Source: Litorimonas sp046250185 (GTDB lineage Bacteria; Pseudomonadota; Alphaproteobacteria; Caulobacterales; Maricaulaceae). Taken from it: a stretch of 64,000 bases of DNA. The first letter of the stretch is position 1; each line of letters starts with the position of its first letter. A program made the position numbers and the translations under genes. The notes under the pieces are model-generated. The model was not told the origin of the DNA. It worked only from the letters and a program-made list of their open reading frames with translations, and made no database searches. The DNA is taken from assembly GCF_046250185.1 (NCBI RefSeq), contig NZ_CP176469.1, one strand, 5' to 3'. Of the stretch, positions 8,781 through 16,853 are shown piece by piece.

Positions 8781-9165
8781 GATTGCCTCCCCATTTCTGT
8801 TTTTTCACCTAATACCATCGGGAGCCCCTCCGTCTGGTGAGTGCCTCGCTGCGAGATTTTCTCGTCTGTCTCAGCCCTCATCTGGACTTTGTGCCAAGTG
8901 AGATAAATATTAGGTTAATCGGGAACAGGGTTAATCAAGCTTTATCTGTGTTAAATGAAGTAAATATGAGTTACTATCTGGTTTATACATTCATAATATA
9001 AGATTAAAGGGTCAATATTACTTATAAATAGCAAGCACTGAAAAAGTATCTTTCAAGTATAAGTGATGTATAAGACAGCATCAAAAAAGGCTATTTTTTT
9101 CGAAATAACCTCATTTTGTTTGAATTTTTCTTATTTTGAGACAGCTAATCCCACGACTTATGGCT
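8781..9165. other. Long AT-rich intergenic region
   Basis: Leader of the Sel1-like gene and downstream flank of the DksA-like gene. It holds the 20-nt dispersed repeat copy (8806-8825) and a direct repeat of GGTTAATC (8913-8920 and 8929-8936, 16 bp apart). The rest is strongly AT-rich. I found no convincing ORF or hairpin terminator. Confidence 0.6.
8806..8825. repeat. Dispersed 20-nt intergenic repeat, copy 1
   Basis: CACCTAATACCATCGGGAGC. It differs by one base from the copy at 19760-19779. It lies 26 bp upstream of the Sel1-like start codon, in the leader of that gene (reverse orientation). Confidence 0.7.
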
Positions 9166-9486
9166 CTAACCAGGCGCGTGATCGCTACAAAACGGCGTGT
9201 GTGGGAGGAGTTGCAAGCGCTCAGAGTCGATCTCGTCGCCGCAGGTCATACACTTGCCGTAAGTTCCGTCATCAATCCGCCCTAAGGCCGCATCAATCAT
9301 CCGAACCTCGCGCTGTCCCATTTCGTCCAGGTCATCCAGCACGTCCAAATTACCGATTTCAGCTTGGTCGCTATCAAATGGCTCATCGCCAGAGCGCTCA
9401 AATTTGTCTTCAATGTCATCGGATTGATCCACCAGATAGCCTCGGCGGGTCAGCAATATCTCTTTATATTTTGAAAAATCAGTCAT
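9166..9486 (-). CDS. DksA/TraR-family zinc-finger protein
   Basis: About 106 residues with an N-terminal helical region rich in acidic residues and a C-terminal zinc finger (CMTCGDEI then PFCSDH). The finger has three Cys and a His in the fourth position. DksA-type proteins bind the RNA polymerase secondary channel and tune transcription with ppGpp. This one is shorter than E. coli DksA, nearer the small TraR/DksA-like group. I start it at ATG 9486 with AGAGGA 7 nt upstream; a GTG at 9501 would lie over that ribosome-binding site. It follows the nitroreductase gene by 91 nt and may have its own promoter. Confidence 0.85.
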   Translation of the reverse strand: MTDFSKYKEILLTRRGYLVDQSDDIEDKFERSGDEPFDSDQAEIGNLDVLDDLDEMGQREVRMIDAALGRIDDGTYGKCMTCGDEIDSERLQLLPHTPFCSDHAPG

Positions 9487-9577
9487 AATTTGTCCTCTCA
9501 CAAAAATAACGCGCAGAAGAGACGAAGGTTCAAACTATGACTCGCACGCGTTTCCTATGGGAGTATGCGCGCAGGTT

Positions 9578-10267
9578 TTAGCTATAAAACTTCACCACGT
9601 CTTCCATCGGCGCACGGTCGGCATAGAGTTTATTGACGGCGGCGTCAGTATTGGCATAGCCCATGGACATGCCGACAAGGACTTCGTCTTCCTCAGGAAT
9701 GTCTAAATGCTTGTGACACACCGTATGCCAGTTACGCCACCACCCTTGCGGCGCAGTGTGCAACCCTGCTTCGCGCGCGAGCAGCATGAGCGACTGCGTG
9801 TAGATCCCGATGTCCATATATTGCGGCATCTCTAGCCGCTTATCGCCCGTGATAATAATCCCGACAGGCGCGTCGAAGAATTTGATGTTCTGCATCAGCC
9901 ACATCAGGCGGCCCATCTTATTGTCTTTTTCGATCCCAATCAGGCCATACATATCTTCGCCCAACTTATAGCGCCAAGAGCGCTGTGGCTCCCAAAGCGG
10001 GCTGGGATAGGCTTGGTGGGTTGGCTCGTCGCGGTGACCCGCCTGCGCCATCGCCAGTGCATCTTCTTTAAACCCTGCGAGTTTCTCGCCGGTCATGACG
10101 TGAACATGCCAAGGCTGCAGATTGCCGCCCGAAGCGGATCGCTGCGCAGTCGTCAGGATTTGCCGAAGAGTCTCCTCAGGCACGGGCATATCTTGGAAAT
10201 CCCGCACAGTGATGCGGGTGTTCAGCGCGTCCGTGACAGTCACGGCGGGGTCATTGGTAAGTTTCAT
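9578..10267 (-). CDS. Nitroreductase-family FMN oxidoreductase
   Basis: 229-residue NAD(P)H:FMN-dependent oxidoreductase of the nitroreductase fold. TRITVRDFQDMPVP at the N-terminus supplies the Arg/Ser-type FMN phosphate contacts. QRSASGGNLQPWHVHV is the classic flavin-binding signature. The C-terminal GMSMGYANTDAAVN segment matches the family end. No signal peptide is seen, so it is cytoplasmic. The natural substrate is unknown. It is the last gene of the string that begins with gatC, starting 1 nt after the 59-residue membrane protein stop. Confidence 0.9.
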   Translation of the reverse strand: MKLTNDPAVTVTDALNTRITVRDFQDMPVPEETLRQILTTAQRSASGGNLQPWHVHVMTGEKLAGFKEDALAMAQAGHRDEPTHQAYPSPLWEPQRSWRYKLGEDMYGLIGIEKDNKMGRLMWLMQNIKFFDAPVGIIITGDKRLEMPQYMDIGIYTQSLMLLAREAGLHTAPQGWWRNWHTVCHKHLDIPEEDEVLVGMSMGYANTDAAVNKLYADRAPMEDVVKFYS

Positions 10268-10268
10268 A

Positions 10269-10448
10269 TTATTTGGTCTTCTTATTTTTTAGGTTTTCGA
10301 ACCAAGCTAGGACTACGTAGTCCAACGCCGCAACCCCTATTCCCGCAAGGGCGCCATACAGAATGTTCTGCGTCTTTTGATATGTGAAATAGCCCACACC
10401 TGATCCGATGATCAGGGCACCAAATAATGGCCCCTCGCGGAGCTTCAC
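10269..10448 (-). CDS. Small membrane protein (59 aa), paralogue of its neighbour
   Basis: Protein starting MKLREGPLFGALIIG, with two hydrophobic helices and a Lys-rich end. The GTG start overlaps the stop of the 64-residue membrane gene by 2 nt, and the stop is 1 nt from the nitroreductase ATG. The second helix, ALDYVVLAWFEN, resembles AISDYVILSWLMN in the upstream neighbour, so the two look like a tandem pair. Function is unknown. The tight coupling on both sides supports it as real despite its size. Confidence 0.65.
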   Translation of the reverse strand: MKLREGPLFGALIIGSGVGYFTYQKTQNILYGALAGIGVAALDYVVLAWFENLKNKKTK

Positions 10449-10639
10449 CCTTGATCCATCCGATTCATCAGCCAGCTGAGAATAACGTAGTCAGAGATCG
10501 CCACGACAGCCGCAATGATAAAAGCCGGCGATAACTCCAGCCCTGCAAACTTAAACAACACAAAAAACAGCACGACGAAGACAATGATTGGCCCAAAATT
10601 TCGGTTCATACTCCACAGGGCGCGTTGTTGAGGCGTCAT
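10445..10639 (-). CDS. Small membrane protein (64 aa)
   Basis: 64 residues with two hydrophobic helices (PIIVFVVLFFVLFKFAG and FIIAAVVAISDYVILSWL) and an Arg-rich N-terminus. Its ATG lies 3 nt after the gatB stop and its end overlaps the next small membrane gene. It resembles small DUF4229-type proteins, but I cannot assign it firmly. It is probably co-transcribed with gatCAB. Confidence 0.7.
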   Translation of the reverse strand: MTPQQRALWSMNRNFGPIIVFVVLFFVLFKFAGLELSPAFIIAAVVAISDYVILSWLMNRMDQG

Positions 10640-10642
10640 GGC

Positions 10643-12139
10643 TTACAGTCCTAGCTTCTTCCGCAATATCTCGTTCACCGCCTGTGGGTTCGCTTTGCCT
10701 TGGCTGGCTTTCATCACTTGGCCAACAAAGAAACCGAGGAGTTTCGGGTTCTCTTTCGCGGCAGCGGCTTGGCCAGGATTGGCAGTAATCGCGTCGTCGA
10801 CCATAGCTTCAATCGCGCCCATATCGGTGACTTGCTTTAAGCCTTGCGTCTCGATGATCGTATCCGCATCGCCCTCGCTCGCGACCATGCGCTCAAATAC
10901 GTCCTTCGCGATTTTGCCAGAAATCGTGTTGTCCGCGATCCGGTCAATCAACCCGCCGAGCATATCTGCGCTGACGGGGCTATCAGCCAAGTCCAGCCCT
11001 GCTTTGTTGAGCGAGCCAAATAGCTCGCCCATCACCCAGTTAGACGCAATTTTGGCGTCGCGGCCTTTGGCCACCGCCTCGTAAAAGTCCGCGCTCGCCT
11101 TATCGACGGTCAGGATACGGGCGTCATATTCGGGCAAGCCGTAATCGGCCATGAAACGCGCTTTGATCGCGTCAGGCATTTCAGGCAAGCTCGCTTTGAT
11201 CCCGTCCACAAAGCTCTGCTCCAGCTTGAGCGGCAGCAAGTCGGGGTCAGGGAAATAACGGTAATCATGCGCGTCTTCTTTGGAACGCATCGTGCGCGTT
11301 TCGCCTTTGACACTGTCAAACAGGCGCGTTTCTTGGTCAATCGTCCCGCCCGCTTCGATAATCTCGATATGACGACGCGCCTCATAATTGATCGCTTGGC
11401 GGATGAAGCGCATGGAGTTGACGTTCTTGATCTCGCAGCGCGTGCCCAGATCTCCGCCCGGACGACGCACAGATACGTTCACATCGGCGCGCAGATTGCC
11501 CTTCTCCATATCGCCATCACATGTGCCGAGCGCACGGACGATCCCGCGGAGTTTCTCGACGTAAGCAGACGCCTCTTCTGGCGAACGCATATCAGGCTTG
11601 GAGACGATCTCCATCAGCGCCACGCCGCAGCGGTTCAGGTCAACATAAGTCTCGTCAGGCGATAGGTCATGGACAGATTTGCCCGCGTCCTGCTCCAAAT
11701 GCAGACGCTCAATCCCAACAGTGACAGGCTCCAACGTATTGCCATCGGCATCGATCGGCAGAACCTCGATCTCGCCCTCGCCCACAATCGGAAACTCGAA
11801 CTGACTGATTTGGTAGCCTTGCGGCAGATCGACATAGAAATAATTTTTGCGATCAAAGCGCGAGAACAGATTGATCTGCGCATTCAGGCCGAGGCCCGTG
11901 CGGACGGCTTGCTCGACGCAAAACTCGTTCACGACAGGCAGCATGCCCGGCATGCCCGCATCGACCAGCGACACTTGGCTGTTCGGCTCCGCGCCGTATT
12001 CCGTGGCCGAGCCAGAGAACAGCTTTGAATTAGATGCGACCTGCGCATGGACTTCCAAACCGATGATGATTTCCCAATCCCCGGTCTCGCCCATGATCCA
12101 GTCTTTTTTATCCGCAACGCGGGGTGCAGAAAAAGTCAT
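10643..12139 (-). CDS. gatB: Asp-tRNA(Asn)/Glu-tRNA(Gln) amidotransferase subunit B
   Basis: 498 residues, the tRNA-binding and kinase-like subunit of GatCAB. It has the expected WEIIIGLEVHAQV start of the catalytic cradle, YFYVDLPQGYQISQ, and LHLEQDAGKSVHD. The C-terminal YqeY-like helical domain ends in FVGQVMKASQGKANPQAVNEILRKKL. It transamidates misacylated Glu-tRNA(Gln) and/or Asp-tRNA(Asn). The ATG at 12139 overlaps the upstream orphan stop (TAATG); ATG 12094, just before the conserved core, is a possible alternative. It is in the gat operon but separated from gatA by an unrelated gene. Confidence 0.97.
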   Translation of the reverse strand: MTFSAPRVADKKDWIMGETGDWEIIIGLEVHAQVASNSKLFSGSATEYGAEPNSQVSLVDAGMPGMLPVVNEFCVEQAVRTGLGLNAQINLFSRFDRKNYFYVDLPQGYQISQFEFPIVGEGEIEVLPIDADGNTLEPVTVGIERLHLEQDAGKSVHDLSPDETYVDLNRCGVALMEIVSKPDMRSPEEASAYVEKLRGIVRALGTCDGDMEKGNLRADVNVSVRRPGGDLGTRCEIKNVNSMRFIRQAINYEARRHIEIIEAGGTIDQETRLFDSVKGETRTMRSKEDAHDYRYFPDPDLLPLKLEQSFVDGIKASLPEMPDAIKARFMADYGLPEYDARILTVDKASADFYEAVAKGRDAKIASNWVMGELFGSLNKAGLDLADSPVSADMLGGLIDRIADNTISGKIAKDVFERMVASEGDADTIIETQGLKQVTDMGAIEAMVDDAITANPGQAAAAKENPKLLGFFVGQVMKASQGKANPQAVNEILRKKLGL

Positions 12140-12657
12140 TATGAAACCTCAGCATTTTTTTGAGGCAAAGACTGCCATCGTTCAGCTAATTTTTGAATCG
12201 CGCCACCTACAGATTGATCACCTACCTCATTTCGTAGTCTTTTTATGTAAGTTTCCAAATTTTCCCACTCCTTTAGAAAAAGAGATTTAAGAATTAATTT
12301 GGAATACTCCTCCGAGACACCACCGTTAAGAATTGCGATAGCTAAGTTCTCTCGATGGTCAATAAAATCATTGATAGTGCTAATCTTAACGCTATTCGAC
12401 GCTGGGTTATCGAAAAGTAGTGCAGCATCTTCATCTCCTCTACAAAAGGAAGCCACGTCCTTCCGTAATTTGGCATACTCAGCACTATTTGATAAGTCCG
12501 TATAATACTGGAATGCCGCCCTGTTTGAAGCGTCTTTACGTGCAGTCATTACTTGCCAGAAAGTTGCACCTAAAAGGGCCAAAGAACCAATAGCAGCTAT
12601 ATAAACTGGAAAAAGCTCAACAACTTTAGGCCAGTCAAATTTGCCAAAGAATTCCAT
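12139..12657 (-). CDS. Orphan membrane protein (DUF4760-like) between gatA and gatB
   Basis: 172-residue protein with one N-terminal helix (VYIAAIGSLALLGATFWQVM) followed by a cytoplasmic helical region starting RAAFQYYTDLSNSAEYAKLRKDVASF. It resembles DUF4760-type proteins; the function is unknown. It starts with ATG overlapping the gatA stop (TGATG) and ends overlapping the gatB ATG (TAATG), so it is seated without any gap. Its base composition is visibly more AT-rich than the gat genes and its codons differ, which suggests later insertion into the operon. It is not a known component of GatCAB. Confidence 0.8.
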   Translation of the reverse strand: MEFFGKFDWPKVVELFPVYIAAIGSLALLGATFWQVMTARKDASNRAAFQYYTDLSNSAEYAKLRKDVASFCRGDEDAALLFDNPASNSVKISTINDFIDHRENLAIAILNGGVSEEYSKLILKSLFLKEWENLETYIKRLRNEVGDQSVGGAIQKLAERWQSLPQKNAEVS

Positions 12658-14123
12658 CACGCCCACCACTTCTCAGGCCGAGCGCTAAACCCAGCCGCCT
12701 TCTCCAAAGCATTCGCGGCCTTGAAAACCGTGTCTTCGTCCAGCGCTTTGCCGATAATTTGAAGGCCTAGCGGCAGGCCGTCTGCGTCCAATCCAGCTGG
12801 CACGGAAATCCCGGGCAGCCCTGCGAGGTTTGTCGTGACCGTGAAAATATCGTTCAGATACATCTGCACGGGGTCAGTCACTTTGCGGCCGACAGCGAAC
12901 GGTGCACTCGGCGCTGTGGGTGTCAGGATCGCGTCGCAAGTCTGCCACGCATTTTCGAAATCTTCGACAATCCGTGTGCGAACTTTTTGCGCACGCAGAT
13001 AATACGCATCGTAATAGCCAGCCGATAGCACATATGTCCCGATCATAATGCGGCGGCGGACCTCGTCGCCAAAGCCTTCGGTGCGCGTGCGGTCATAGGT
13101 GTCGTTCAGGTCGTCGCCCTCGACCCGCAAGCCGTAGCGCATGCCATCATAGCGCGCCAAATTTGACGACGCTTCCGCTGGTGCGACCACGTAATAGGCT
13201 GGCAGTGCGTATTTTGTGTGCGGCAGGGTGATCGGCACGATCTCGGCCCCTGCGTCTTTCATCCACGCCACGCCCTGATCCCAGAGCGCTTGGATTTCGG
13301 CGGGCATGCCGTCGATCATATATTCTTTGGGGATGCCGATGCGCAGCCCTTTGATAGACTTCCCGCAACTGTCTGACCATTTCGGGACAGGCAGGTTGAG
13401 CGAGGTGCTGTCCTTGGCGTCATGTCCCGCCATGGACTCGAGCAAGATAGCGGCGTCTTTCACCGTTTTGGCAATCGGACCTGCTTGGTCGAGCGAAGAC
13501 GCGAAAGCTACCGTGCCCCAACGGGAGCAGCGACCATAGGTCGGCTTGATCCCGACTGTGCCTGTGAAGCTCGCGGGCTGACGGATGGACCCGCCCGTAT
13601 CGGTGGCTGTCGCGCCGAGGCACAAATCTGCCGCAACCGCTGCAGCAGACCCACCAGATGATCCACCAGGCACCAAGTCCTCGCCCTTACGCCACGGATT
13701 GATCACGGGACCATAAAATGAGGTCTCGTTCGAACTGCCCATCGCGAATTCATCGAGGTTCAATTTGCCGAGCATGACCATGCCGTCGGCTTTCATGTTC
13801 GCTGTCACGGAGGACTCGTAGGTCGGCGTGAAATCTCCGAGAATTTTAGAGCCCGCAGTCGTTTTGACGCCGTCCGTACAGAACAAATCTTTCACGCCCA
13901 ATGGCGCGCCTTCGAGGAGGCCCGCTTCGCCGCGCTCCCGACGCGCATCAGACTGCTTAGCTTGCTCCATGGCGAGGCCGAATGTCGTCGTGATAAAGGC
14001 GTTCAAATCCGCCCCATCGGCACAGGCATCAATATGCGCCTTGGTAAGTTCTTGCGAGGTGAAATCGCCCTTCGCCATGCCGTCCAGCGCGGACTCCAAT
14101 GTAAGTTTTGTAAGATCGCTCAT
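12657..14123 (-). CDS. gatA: Asp-tRNA(Asn)/Glu-tRNA(Gln) amidotransferase subunit A
   Basis: 488-residue amidase-signature protein, the glutaminase that supplies ammonia to GatB. The amidase signature is clear: GVKDLF with the catalytic Lys, then GGSSGGSAAAVAADLCLGATATDTGGSIRQPASFTGTVGIKPTYGRCSR with the Ser-cis-Ser/Lys triad (only the key residues matter: Lys, GGSSGG Ser, GGSIR Ser). Length is normal. It overlaps the gatC stop by 1 nt (TAATG). Together with gatC and gatB it forms the complete transamidosome enzyme, so the organism probably uses indirect Gln- and/or Asn-tRNA formation. Confidence 0.97.
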   Translation of the reverse strand: MSDLTKLTLESALDGMAKGDFTSQELTKAHIDACADGADLNAFITTTFGLAMEQAKQSDARRERGEAGLLEGAPLGVKDLFCTDGVKTTAGSKILGDFTPTYESSVTANMKADGMVMLGKLNLDEFAMGSSNETSFYGPVINPWRKGEDLVPGGSSGGSAAAVAADLCLGATATDTGGSIRQPASFTGTVGIKPTYGRCSRWGTVAFASSLDQAGPIAKTVKDAAILLESMAGHDAKDSTSLNLPVPKWSDSCGKSIKGLRIGIPKEYMIDGMPAEIQALWDQGVAWMKDAGAEIVPITLPHTKYALPAYYVVAPAEASSNLARYDGMRYGLRVEGDDLNDTYDRTRTEGFGDEVRRRIMIGTYVLSAGYYDAYYLRAQKVRTRIVEDFENAWQTCDAILTPTAPSAPFAVGRKVTDPVQMYLNDIFTVTTNLAGLPGISVPAGLDADGLPLGLQIIGKALDEDTVFKAANALEKAAGFSARPEKWWA

Positions 14124-14437
14124 TATTCAACACTCCGCGGAACAACGAAGAAGCCGTCATCTTTTTTCGGCGCGTTTTTCAAAATAGCGTCACGCTTGCC
14201 GCCATCTGTGATCTCGTCTTTGCGCATCGGAGCGGCCATATCGACAGCGGATGTCATTGGCTCAACACCTTCAACATCAACTTCGGCGAGTTGCTCGATC
14301 CAGCCGAGAATTCCGTTTAGCTCATCGGCCAGCGGCGCCAGTTGCTCCTCCGCCACATGCAGCCGCGACAGGCGGGCAATTTTCTTAACGTCTTCGGCGC
14401 TCACAGCACCTTTGGGGTCACTCACGGGAGTCTCCAT
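14123..14437 (-). CDS. gatC: Asp-tRNA(Asn)/Glu-tRNA(Gln) amidotransferase subunit C
   Basis: 104-residue GatC, the stabilising subunit that wraps around the GatA-GatB interface. It contains VKKIARLSRLHV, LNGILGWIEQLAEVDVEGVEPM and the C-terminal APMRKDEI motif. I start it at ATG 14437, with AGGA about 5 nt upstream. A longer frame from 14482 would add residues not typical of the family. It is the first gene of the gat string and is divergent from the acyltransferase genes. Confidence 0.95.
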   Translation of the reverse strand: METPVSDPKGAVSAEDVKKIARLSRLHVAEEQLAPLADELNGILGWIEQLAEVDVEGVEPMTSAVDMAAPMRKDEITDGGKRDAILKNAPKKDDGFFVVPRSVE

Positions 14438-14542
14438 TATATCCTGAATGCGCGGGTTAGCAGGGGGACGGGAGCCCTGCAAGACTAAGCATTGCGATAA
14501 GGCCGACTTTTAGCTATCCCCGCACAAAAGGTAGGCGGCTAA

Positions 14543-15139
14543 ATGGCAAAGTACGATAATTCAGTGGTGAACGAACACGTCCCACGTTTAGGCAATGCCA
14601 TCACCCGAGGCCTTTCCGAACTTGTTTTAAAACTGATGGGCTGGAAAATTACGGGCGCATTTCCGCATGAGCCAAAGGTCGTATTCATCGGCTGCCCCCA
14701 TACCTCGAACTGGGACTTTATCATTGCGATTGCCTCGATGCAGTCCGTCGGCTTGCGGGCCTCTTGGATGATGAAAAAGGAAGCCTTCTTCTGGCCCCTT
14801 GGAGGATTGTTCAAAAAGATCGGCGGCGTTCCGATTGACCGCAAAGCCAAAAGTGATCTGACCACGCAAATGACCGAGTGGTTTGCGGCAAACGACAAGG
14901 CCTATCTCGGCATTACGCCCGAAGGCACGCGCTCCAAAGTTGAAGGCCTCAAGAAAGGTTATCTCCGCATCGCTTACGCCGCCAAAGTTCCCGTCTTTTT
15001 GGTCGCGATTGACGGCAAGAATAAGACAGTCGTGCTAGATCGCCTCTGGCCATTGACGGGAGACATCGACGTCGATAATCGCGCAATCAAAGCGTATTAC
15101 AACGAAAACTATCAAGGAATTCGTCCAGAATTGGGCTAA
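14543..15139 (+). CDS. Lysophospholipid acyltransferase family protein (first of a tandem pair)
   Basis: 198-residue PlsC-type acyltransferase. CPHTSNWD gives the catalytic HxxxxD box and TPEGTRSKVEGLKKG the glycerophosphate-binding EGTR box. No clear N-terminal anchor is seen beyond a moderately hydrophobic MGWKITGAF stretch. It would transfer an acyl chain to a lysolipid at the inner-membrane face; the exact acceptor is unknown. The downstream gene, 6 nt away, is a clear paralogue with the same length and motif spacing. It diverges from gatC. Confidence 0.85.
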   Translation: MAKYDNSVVNEHVPRLGNAITRGLSELVLKLMGWKITGAFPHEPKVVFIGCPHTSNWDFIIAIASMQSVGLRASWMMKKEAFFWPLGGLFKKIGGVPIDRKAKSDLTTQMTEWFAANDKAYLGITPEGTRSKVEGLKKGYLRIAYAAKVPVFLVAIDGKNKTVVLDRLWPLTGDIDVDNRAIKAYYNENYQGIRPELG

Positions 15140-15145
15140 ACACAC

Positions 15146-15745
15146 ATGAAGTATGACAACCCCCATATGAGCGAACACTCCCCGCGCATGGGCAACGCAT
15201 TGACGCGGGGCTTAGGCTCGCTTGGACTGAAACTGACGGGCTGGAGCCTGCATGGGAAAATGCCAGATGTGCCGAAATTCGTGATCGTCGGCGTGCCGCA
15301 TACATCAAATTGGGACGCGATCTCCGCCTCCCTCGCTATGCTTGCCACGGGTTTTAAATATACATTTTTGATCAAGAAAGAGTGGTTCTTCTGGCCGATG
15401 GGGCCGATCTTCCGTGCGCTCGGCGGCTATCCCGTTGACCGGGGTAAAGGCGCAGCAGATGTGGTTGACCAAGTTACAAAGCTGTTTGAGAGCGCAGATA
15501 AAGTCTGTGTTGGCTTCCCGCCCGAAGGCACGCGCGCCCTCGTCCCGAAATATAAGACGGGCTACCTCCGCGCCGCTTATGCTGCCAACGTCCCTGTCTT
15601 CATCTGCGCCTTTGACGGCCCGAATAAGCGTGTCGTGCTGGACAAGATTTTCCCACTGACGGGAGATCTGAAAAAAGATAACGCTGCGCTAAAAGCCTAT
15701 GTCGATGCGACGTGGACTGGCGTGCATCCCGAACGGCAGAAGTGA
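15146..15745 (+). CDS. Lysophospholipid acyltransferase family protein (second of a tandem pair)
   Basis: 199-residue paralogue of the gene just upstream. VPHTSNWD is the HxxxxD box and PPEGTRALVPKYKTG the EGTR box. Long matching blocks (FFWPMGPIF, YLRAAYAANVPVF) point to tandem duplication followed by divergence. The two may have different acyl or acceptor preference. It ends in a GTGA overlap with the following membrane protein, so three genes are likely co-translated. Confidence 0.85.
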   Translation: MKYDNPHMSEHSPRMGNALTRGLGSLGLKLTGWSLHGKMPDVPKFVIVGVPHTSNWDAISASLAMLATGFKYTFLIKKEWFFWPMGPIFRALGGYPVDRGKGAADVVDQVTKLFESADKVCVGFPPEGTRALVPKYKTGYLRAAYAANVPVFICAFDGPNKRVVLDKIFPLTGDLKKDNAALKAYVDATWTGVHPERQK

Positions 15746-16338
15746 ACTCACCCACACATTCTCTCATCGCGCTAGCTTTATTGTCAAAGCGTGGGCAGAC
15801 AAAACGTAATTGGGCAGTTTTAATTGGTTCAATTATCCCAGATATTATTATCTATATCTGGGCCCCCTATCAAAGCCTCGTCAACGGTGTATCAGGCGCG
15901 CAAATGTGGGATAAGCTGTATTTTGAACCGCCCATGCAAACCGCGATTGCTCTGGTTAACTCCATCCCAATTTATGCGGCGCTCGCTTTTGCAGGTTGGA
16001 TGGGGCGGCGCAAGCTCTGGGGCAAGTTACTCCTATTTTTTGCGCTGGCCGCCCTGATCCATATGGAGACAGATTTGCCCGTCCACGGCCATGATGCTTA
16101 CCGCCATTTTTGGCCGTTAAGTGATTGGCGTTTTCATTCACCCATTTCTTATTGGGAGCGTGACCTCCACTCGACTTGGGTCAGTTTAGTCGAGGCAGTG
16201 ATAGCCTTAGCATGCATCATCATACTATGGCGGCGTTTTCCAAAGCTATGGGCACGGACGATATTGAGCTTGCTCGCGCTGTTTTATGTCGCAATGCAGC
16301 TTGTCTTGCGCCTTGCCGCCATCGACATTGGTAGTTAG
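15742..16338 (+). CDS. Inner-membrane protein, YdjM/DUF457-like
   Basis: About 198 residues. The N-terminus MNSPTHSLIALALL and GSIIPDIIIYIW resemble membrane-bound metal-dependent hydrolase-like (YdjM/DUF457) proteins, in which early His and Asp residues are conserved. At least five hydrophobic segments follow. An internal HMETDLPVHGHDAYRHF region is rich in possible metal ligands. I start at GTG 15742, which overlaps the acyltransferase stop (GTGA); the longer frame from 15712 overlaps coding sequence. The biochemical role is not established for this family. Confidence 0.7.
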   Translation: MNSPTHSLIALALLSKRGQTKRNWAVLIGSIIPDIIIYIWAPYQSLVNGVSGAQMWDKLYFEPPMQTAIALVNSIPIYAALAFAGWMGRRKLWGKLLLFFALAALIHMETDLPVHGHDAYRHFWPLSDWRFHSPISYWERDLHSTWVSLVEAVIALACIIILWRRFPKLWARTILSLLALFYVAMQLVLRLAAIDIGS

Positions 16339-16347
16339 AGCCTGCGC

Positions 16348-16800
16348 ATGGCGATAATTACCCTCGACGATTTGCGAGACACAACAGGCGCGTTGCTGGG
16401 CCTTGACCCTGGCACCAAGACGCTAGGCCTTGCGATTAGTGATCGTACGCGCCTGATCGCTACGCCGCTGCAGACGATACGACGCGAGAAGTTCACGCCA
16501 GATGCGGCGAAGCTGCTGAAGATTTATGACGATAATGAAGTCAGCGCGTTAATTGTTGGCCTGCCTGTGAATATGGACGGCAGTTCGGGCCCGCGCGTTC
16601 AATCCGTGCGTGACCTCTGCACGAACCTGCTACGTATTCGCGATCTGCCAATATTTATGTGGGACGAGCGCCTCTCGACCATGGCGGTCACGCGCACAAT
16701 GTTAGAGGCCGATATGACACGCAAGAAACGCGCGCAAAACGTGGACAAGCTCGCCGCTGGCTATATCTTGCAGGGCGTATTGGATCGCCTACGGTCATAG
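16348..16800 (+). CDS. ruvX: Holliday junction resolvase-like protein RuvX/YqgF
   Basis: 150-residue RNase H-fold protein. LLGLDPGTKTLGLAISD carries the first acidic residue, VSALIVGLPVNMDGSSGPRVQSV the second motif, and FMWDERLSTMAVT the third with its Asp-Glu-Arg. These match RuvX/YqgF, implicated in pre-16S rRNA 5' end processing and once proposed as a junction resolvase. Length is typical. It lies 53 nt upstream of pyrB, a common neighbourhood in alphaproteobacteria, but a promoter-like region separates them. Confidence 0.93.
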   Translation: MAIITLDDLRDTTGALLGLDPGTKTLGLAISDRTRLIATPLQTIRREKFTPDAAKLLKIYDDNEVSALIVGLPVNMDGSSGPRVQSVRDLCTNLLRIRDLPIFMWDERLSTMAVTRTMLEADMTRKKRAQNVDKLAAGYILQGVLDRLRS

Positions 16801-16819
16801 GTGTTTTTGCGAATGAGGC

Positions 16820-16847
16820 TTGACTCTGTACGATATTTTCGTACACC
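16820..16847 (+). promoter_or_regulatory. Putative pyrB promoter (leaderless)
   Basis: TTGACT at 16820-16825 is a good -35 box; a weak -10 candidate TACACC lies at 16842-16847 with 16 bp spacing. Transcription would then begin at about 16854, exactly the GTG start. No Shine-Dalgarno sequence precedes that GTG, which fits leaderless initiation. The -10 is poor, so the assignment is tentative. Confidence 0.45.
16827..16845. promoter_or_regulatory. Perfect inverted repeat, putative operator of pyrB
   Basis: TGTACGA, spacer TATTT, TCGTACA: both 7 bp arms are exact reverse complements. It fills the space between the -35 and -10 candidates, the place for a steric repressor. The size fits a Cro-like dimer. 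The nearest DNA-binding candidate is the N-terminal domain of the pyrB product encoded 9 bp downstream. Confidence 0.7.
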
Positions 16848-16853
16848 GCTTTC

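Noticed and set aside
9063..9488. 141-codon plus-strand frame
   Set aside because: It is antisense to the DksA-like gene and begins in AT-rich non-coding sequence.
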